A DNA stretch of 64,000 bases from Toxonevra muliebris (lineage: Eukaryota; Arthropoda; Insecta; Diptera; Pallopteridae): contig OY829328.1 of the NCBI GenBank assembly GCA_963691655.1, forward strand, positions 74,838,400-74,902,399, given 5' to 3'. The position numbers and the translations under genes are program-made. Below, piece after piece: positions 58,668 to 64,000 of the stretch (position 1 is its first letter; every line of letters starts with the position of its first letter). Below the pieces are notes generated by a model. The model saw only the letters and a list, made by a program, of their open reading frames with translations, was not told where the DNA came from and made no database searches.

Positions 58668-59690
58668 AGAGTATACTAGACGCTATGGCGTCTTGGGAAC
58701 ATAGCTGTCTGAAAATCGTGATCATACGGAACCTTTAGAATTAAGAATCGCAAAGGGAGTGGAAAACACCAATGCCATGGAGAAGAGGGGACCTCAATTT
58801 CAATACCGACGGAGCTAAGCTTAACGATAGACTCGGCTTTGGAGTTTCTCAAAAGAACTAGGACTGGAACTATCTGTTCGTCTGGCCGACCACTGCAGTG
58901 TCTATCAAGCATAATTCCTAGCGATAAAAGAAGTAACCGTTTACTTAAGTAGGCACGCCGTAACAAAAACTATTATAAATATATACTCGGCGTCTATAAC
59001 ATCAATGAATTCGGTGGTACTAAAATAAAAAGTTGCTCAGGAGAGTTTGGCAGCCCAAATGATATTAGCACCGTTTTCAGCGTACGCCTAATATGGATTC
59101 CGAGGCACAGGAACATTGAAGAAAAGTGCAGAGCTGATGAGTTAGCCAGACAGGGTACTAACCTTCCCCTGTGTAAGGACAGAAGCAATATTGATATTTC
59201 CACCTGTTAACTAATGCTGCAGTGCGTGAGGCCAATAGGTTTTGGCCAGACGAAAACATTTGTTTGACGATTAGGCTAATGTGGTCGAAATTGGATAGGA
59301 GGAAATAGAGAGAGCTGCTCAGCTATCCGAGAGAGGACATCTCTGATGGCCGTGGCTTGTATAACCGGTCATTGGCTATTTGGCAGGCATGCCCTCAGGT
59401 TAGGACTATTCTCTCATGAATTCTGCAAAAGTTGCAGGGACGAGAAAGAGGAAGAAACAGTGGAAAACTCTTCTGTAATTGCCCAGGTCTAACTGGAAGC
59501 AGATCGCGTTTTTAGGCATATACGCTTTTAATTCTCTTACGACAGTATTTGGGGCAAAGATTAAATAAATCTTGCGCTTTATTCGAGCTTCGAAATGGTT
59601 TCAGGAGTAAGTAGTAGATGAAGTTTCCGTGTCGCGCAGTGGTATCACAATTGACCCGTTTAGAATCTAAGTGAGTTGGTCGTTTAGACC
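58668..59690 (+). pseudogene. LINE RNase H and C-terminal fragment with 3' end
   Basis: Plus-strand pieces spell an RNase H domain: LGLELSVRLADHCSVYQA, LAIKEVTVY and RGTGTLKKSAEL (about 58840-59140). The C-terminus is LLSYPREDIS and WQACPQVRT, then in other frames CKSCRDEKEEET-like and NCPGLTGSR words (59330-59510), a zinc-knuckle region. Many stops and shifts are present. The 3' untranslated end AGTGGTATCACAATTGACCC (59638) leads to CCTAA repeats. This LINE is related to the one at 22880-26060 and is the probable source of the SINE tail. Confidence 0.75.
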
Positions 59691-59766
59691 GACTGTCACA
59701 ATAACCTAACCTTAGCTAACCTAACCTAACCTAACCTAACATAACCTAATCTAACCTAACCTAACC
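59691..59766 (+). repeat. (CCTAA)n tail, left part
   Basis: About 14 imperfect CTAAC units following the LINE 3' end. The sequence equals the C-strand of the TTAGG insect telomere repeat, but position and context show it is a retroelement tail. Confidence 0.88.
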
Positions 59767-60066
59767 TTTTTTTTTTTTTTTTTTTTTTAACCAGGAGGAA
59801 AGCATAAAAAGCCACCCAGTCAGTGCGTGACATTCTCACGCTAAAACCACCTCTCGTCCGTACGGATATTCCTCCCGGAATCACCGTTAGGTATTACGTC
59901 GGAAGGCCGTAATGAGCTTAGTGCTCAATCGTCAGTATTGGTTTCTGTCCAATTCTGTTCGGATTTATCGTCGGTTGACGATATCTGGCTCCATATTTGT
60001 AGTATTTACCGTGCGCTCGACTTTACGCGCACGTTTTGCATCATATAGAGTGGTCATCATATCTGC
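59767..60066 (-). mobile_element. R1-like LINE 3' end inserted in (CCTAA)n
   Basis: On the minus strand a C-terminal peptide reads MTTLYDAKRARKVERTVNTT, like IVTLLRNAESARKAERAQRN near the end of the LINE at 24584-25510. An untranslated part with AGGTGGTTTTAG, also shared with that LINE (25398), follows, then a poly(A) (plus-strand T run 59767-59788). CCTAA repeats continue on both sides, so the fragment lies within the tail. It is 5' truncated to about 300 bp. Confidence 0.72.
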
Positions 60067-60068
60067 AG

Positions 60069-60104
60069 CAACCTAACCTAACCTAACCAAACCTAACCTA
60101 ACCA
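60069..60104 (+). repeat. (CCTAA)n tail, right part
   Basis: Continuation of the CCTAA repeat, with two ACCAAA variants, beyond the inserted LINE end. Confidence 0.85.
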
Positions 60105-61329
60105 AAGAATCAGTCCCCAAGCAATTCGAGCCAGGCCATAGATGCGTTGATAACGCCAATGGTTGGTTTCCTATGCTCCAAGTTGATCTGCAAAAATATA
60201 ATAGTCATCATGGAATCGATTAACTTTTCGTTTTCTTTTTCTCCTCATCGTGATCTAGAATATATATTGATCTGGAACCATATTAAGGACTTTAACTCGA
60301 AGGACTCAAAGGGGTTAATGAAAAATTTTTATTTAAATATTCTCACATAGAGACTCTTTCAATTTGGTTTATAATTTCTTGTGTAAATGTGAACTGAACG
60401 AAATTATTGTGACAGATGCGATTTTCTGTTTAAATGCAAATTAATTTGATCACATTTGTGATTTTTTTATTTTTTTCCTTTTATATAATACAGTGAAATG
60501 AAAACAAAACTTAAAATTAAATCATTTTGAATTGACTTGTGTAACAATAACAACAACAAATAACAACAACTATAAACTCCATGCATAAACATTTAATAAA
60601 CTGAAATAACATTTTCCTCAGATTGTCATCTTGACATGTGTTTTACATAAACAGCTCTCACGTTGTTTTTGTTATTATTAGCATAAAGAGAATATTTTGT
60701 TGTTATTAGAAATTAATTTCTATTGTAAAATCTTTATTAAAATACATAATTATAAATGCTGATGTAGAACATATACGTCTCTTTGATATTATAGAGTTAT
60801 CTGTAAAGTTCACACAAATATACAGCATAGAAATAGTTATAATTCAATTACTGCTAATGGTAACATTGAATTAATGGAATAAAGTTTTAGTTAAGGTATC
60901 ACACAATAAGCTGTGATGAAAATCTTAGTGTAATATCTAGTAAGCTAAAGTTCTTTGAAAGTAAACTGAGGAAATGGAACATTTTCTGAGGAATAACTTC
61001 AAAGTGATGAGTTGCACAATGAGTTTAGGATTTACAAAGAATACCTGAGATTACAAAGAAAACTTGTTTGGTCAGAAGTTAACAATACTATCGAAATACT
61101 AAATCAAGGATTACAATTGAACATGAGAATAGTTAAGGAGATGAAAAAACATGAAAAATGGAAGAAAAAATATAGAAATTTTTGATAATTACTACGGGGA
61201 TACAATTGTTTACAAAATTGTTTATGAGTTGGAAGAGAAAGTAGAGCATAACTAACGAATTATGAAACAATATTGAATATTGAGGGTTTCGATGAGTAAT
61301 AGATCTAAAATATGGATTTGTATGGGGCT
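60105..61329. other. Unassigned AT-rich spacer
   Basis: Nothing recognised beyond short AACAACAAC runs near 60547-60570. Confidence 0.4.
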
Positions 61330-62095
61330 AATTGTGATAAATATTGGGCTGAATCTCAGACTAATAGTTAGATCATCACGCAGACCAAAACGAAACCAGA
61401 AAACAGATAAAAAACCAAACGAAAAATACAGACTAGAACTCATACCGAAATTTAAGCTAAATTGGGACCGAAATGAACCCAAAAATCAACACCCAGATCA
61501 AAATTCTGATTAAAAATCACACCTTAATTCACACTTAGTCTAAAATCGACGCTGTGACTAAAAACTCATATCAAATTTAGAGAAAAAATTAAATGAAAAT
61601 CTAGACTAGATTATAGCTCTCATCAGAATTCAAAACCAAAATTTTAAGCAAATTGAGATCAAAACCCAGGGAAAAAATTAAGACCCAAATCTAAGATCAT
61701 AAACTCATACCAAATTTCAGACCCAAAATCAAATCAAAGTCCCGAAAAAACTCAAAATAAAATTCAAAATTTAGACCAAAAACTTAAAACAAATTTAGAA
61801 CACAAATTAGATTGAAACTTAAATCAAAATTCGGACCAAAAACTCAGAGCGAATGTAGTTCAAAAATTACATAAAAATTTATTCCAAATTCAGACTAAAA
61901 CTCTAACCAAAATTTGGTCTGAGTTAAGACTAAAAATCAATTTGAGACCCACTCCAAAACTTCAAACAAAAATTCAAACCATATTTAGCTTAAATTCTGA
62001 ATTAAACTTAAACCAAAAATCGGGTCACAGCTGATATCACAAGATAAAGGCCAAAGCTGAGATCAGGTATAAATCAGAATTTATATCGGATCAAA
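61330..62095 (-). repeat. GGTCTGAATTTT phrase array 6
   Basis: A-rich orientation on the plus strand (ATTCAGACTAAAACTC and similar), more diverged than array 5. The open frame 61280-61513 is an artefact of it. Confidence 0.8.
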
Positions 62096-63221
62096 TTTTA
62101 TTATAGGTAACTGAACAACAAAAATTTGTAAACTTAGTTTTAGTAAAAATAAACCCAATTCCAAAAATGTTAAAAAAAATTAGACGTAAACTTTTAAAAC
62201 GCCGTGACGCGTAATTGATTGTTTTTCTCAAGTTCTATCAGAATCCACTTTCAGAACCTTGTCATTTTTGAAAAAATTGATTTTTGTCGGACAAAGTAAT
62301 TAGAATAGTCTCCTCGGGACCCGTTGCTAGCTTCAATAAACAATACTAGTCGGTAAGGCCCCAGTAACTGGGGCTATGTTTTTGTTGCTCAAGGAATCTC
62401 TTTATGAAAAAAAATATCAAAAGAGAACCAAACTAATCGTTGGTGTTTGTTCTATTATTTGTGTACGCAGATAATTCTGAGAGATGCCGTTACTCATGTC
62501 TTCTCTCTCTCTCTCATTTGTTATTTACTCCCGCTTAAGAAATGATTTTTACAACGATGAGTGCAATGCTTTGTTCAATGAGTGAATTTTAAAAAAACTT
62601 CCGACTCTAATATTTTGAAATTGGCTTAACCGATTTTAAATCTGATAATTTTTGGCTAACCTACTCATCACACTGAATGGGGCTGAATGGGATATCTAGC
62701 GTCACGAAAGTCGCAATCAATTAATTTGGCTGATTTAACGATAGGTATTTATTAACAACATATTATTTTTGTTAAAAACTGTTGTTTGATTAAAAAGTTT
62801 ATTAAAATCAAACGATAATTAAAGTTAAAATCCAATTAAGATCCCCCAAATGCACGTTTTGGAATGTACATTTTTCCTAAAAACAGCAAACCAAATGGTT
62901 AGGAAAATAGTGGCAGCTAATTTTTTCGCAAATTATTTAAACATATTTCATATTAACTAACAATTAACAAATAAGGCCGGTAGTTGGCGAATTTAATTAT
63001 TAAAAGTCAACCTAAACTTACTGAAAAACGAAATATTTCACACAAAAATTAGTTTAAAACATTAATTTATTATCCAAAAATAAGTTAACAAACACATCCA
63101 AATTTTATAAAAAGGATAACTACATACCTGAAACTTTAAGATACACTCAAAAAATCTTTGCAATTCCGTTTATATTTTTGCAACACGAATTTTAAAAATT
63201 CACAACAAATTTTCTTTAGTT
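62096..63221. other. Unassigned AT-rich spacer
   Basis: Short CT run near 62502-62515. No gene or element recognised. Confidence 0.4.
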
Positions 63222-63371
63222 TAATTGAGAAGCTGAGAGGAAAAGTGGTATAACTTCTACGTTCAGAAAAAAGTGGAATAATTTTACTTAAGAGCAAAAG
63301 CGAAACGAAATATGTTGAGAGCAAAAGTGAAACGAAATATGTTCAGAGCGAAAACGGAATAAAAAAAAATG
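63222..63371 (-). mobile_element. Half of the GAGCAAAAGTG fold-back MITE
   Basis: It matches the reverse complement of 41155-41324 closely: AATTGAGAAGCTGAGAGG, TATAACTTCTACGTTCAG, AGAGCAAAAGTGAAACG. Only one arm and half the core are present. It stops at an A run near 63362. Confidence 0.78.
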
Positions 63372-64000
63372 GATGTGTGCAAGGCACGCAAGATATTTGA
63401 TGTGTAAACAGTTACGCCAACTGAATGCCATATATATAAGCTCACATATGTATAGCCATATATAGGGTCTTGATGTATAATCTATATGCTAGGTAAATAA
63501 TGCAAACTAAAACAATTCTTTTATAAACTTAAAAATTTATTAGATATCTTTTATATGTATATATAAATTGCAAATGGTATTGCATCATTGCAAATTGCAA
63601 ATTTTTATTCCATATCGGATATATTTGTTGTTGTGATAGCAAAAATATTTTCAATTGCACTAAATCGTAGTTGCATTATTTTTATTTTACTCAATGCATC
63701 GGGCACGATATGTTCGCATATACGCAGCTGTAATTGCATCTTTTTTCCGCGCTTTAAGTTTTTCTTTCGGTCGATTTGAAATTTTATTAGATGTGAAAAT
63801 TTTACATAACGTCGCCTCAGAATTGATTTGGCGTATAGGTATATGAATTTGTTCACATATACGCCAAATCAATTCTCAGGCTACGATAAGTGCTTTCCGT
63901 ATTTAACCTTAGAAAGGCAACAGGGATGACTAGTTACCCCACTACTTTTTAAAAGCACCGCAAAGAGATTTGCCTCTTTGATTTTATAATAAATAAGTTT
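63372..64000. other. Unassigned spacer at right edge
   Basis: AT-rich DNA with no recognised gene. It contains the hairpin listed at 63811-63884. Confidence 0.4.
63811..63884. repeat. Long hairpin, 27-bp arms, 20-base loop
   Basis: The arm containing CAGAATTGATTTGGCGTATA (63811-63837) is mirrored by TATACGCCAAATCAATTCTC (63858-63884) with two mismatches. The loop is GGTATATGAATTTGTTCACA. It could be a small fold-back relic or a transcribed hairpin; no surrounding element was found. Confidence 0.75.

Noticed and set aside
59691..60104. Telomere or ancient chromosome end (CCTAA repeats)
   Set aside because: The repeats directly follow a LINE 3' end and the same tail ends SINE copies, so a retroelement tail explains them.

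Overview
The window looks like a piece of an insect nuclear genome, most likely a cyclorrhaphan fly (tephritid-like or similar). This is inferred from the AT-rich composition, the many mariner and Tc1-type transposons, jockey/R1-like LINEs, tRNA-derived SINEs and TACAT/CA microsatellites typical of fly introns and intergenic DNA. No exon of an ordinary host gene could be recognised. Every open frame that could be assigned belongs to a transposable element, and almost all are broken. The window is best read as a repeat-dense intergenic or intronic block.

Layout. 1-568: left-edge copy of a Tc1-like DD37E transposon with an open N-terminal transposase frame. 868-2165: purine tract split by a mariner-type MITE. 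5020-6320: a second DD37E element. 7726-8038: tRNA-derived SINE. 8103-9385: hAT-like non-autonomous element. 10256-11515: mariner copy A. 12570-13180: LINE C-terminus (minus). 13636-14927: DD37E relative of the left-edge copy. 14984-15303: composite tRNA-like/SINE unit. 16180-22371: a nested block with hAT-like ends, holding a smaller hAT-like element, duplicated repeats, and a DD37E remnant pierced by a different mariner. 22880-26060: a minus-strand LINE split by a plus-strand LINE. 27679-28968: mariner copy B. 30531-31209: hAT-like MITE. 33285-36345: large degenerate array. 37274-38802: LINE with poly(A). 40999-41324: fold-back MITE. 42352-44853: hAT-like element containing LINE debris and another hAT-like insert. 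45826-47091: mariner copy C. 47220-48458: hAT-like element with a SINE inside. 48478-49275, 51365-54190 and 56298-58650: degenerate arrays. 58668-60104: LINE ends and (CCTAA)n tails. 61330-62095: last array.

The most distinctive signal is a drifting 12-base phrase (about TTTTGGTCTGAA, or its complement) that fills six separate blocks, about 10.3 kb in all (16% of the window). Several blocks show longer repeat units of about 295 bp or 1.2 kb, both orientations occur, and some blocks lie inside transposon ends. I do not recognise this family and found no coding logic in it.

The elements interact as parasites. The SINE's 3' end resembles the 3' end of the RNase H-bearing LINE at 58.7-59.7 kb, and both end in (CCTAA)n, the same sequence as the ancestral insect telomere repeat. 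A further LINE end has landed inside one of those tails. Mariner, SINE and hAT-like insertions can be ordered in time because their target-site duplications are still visible.
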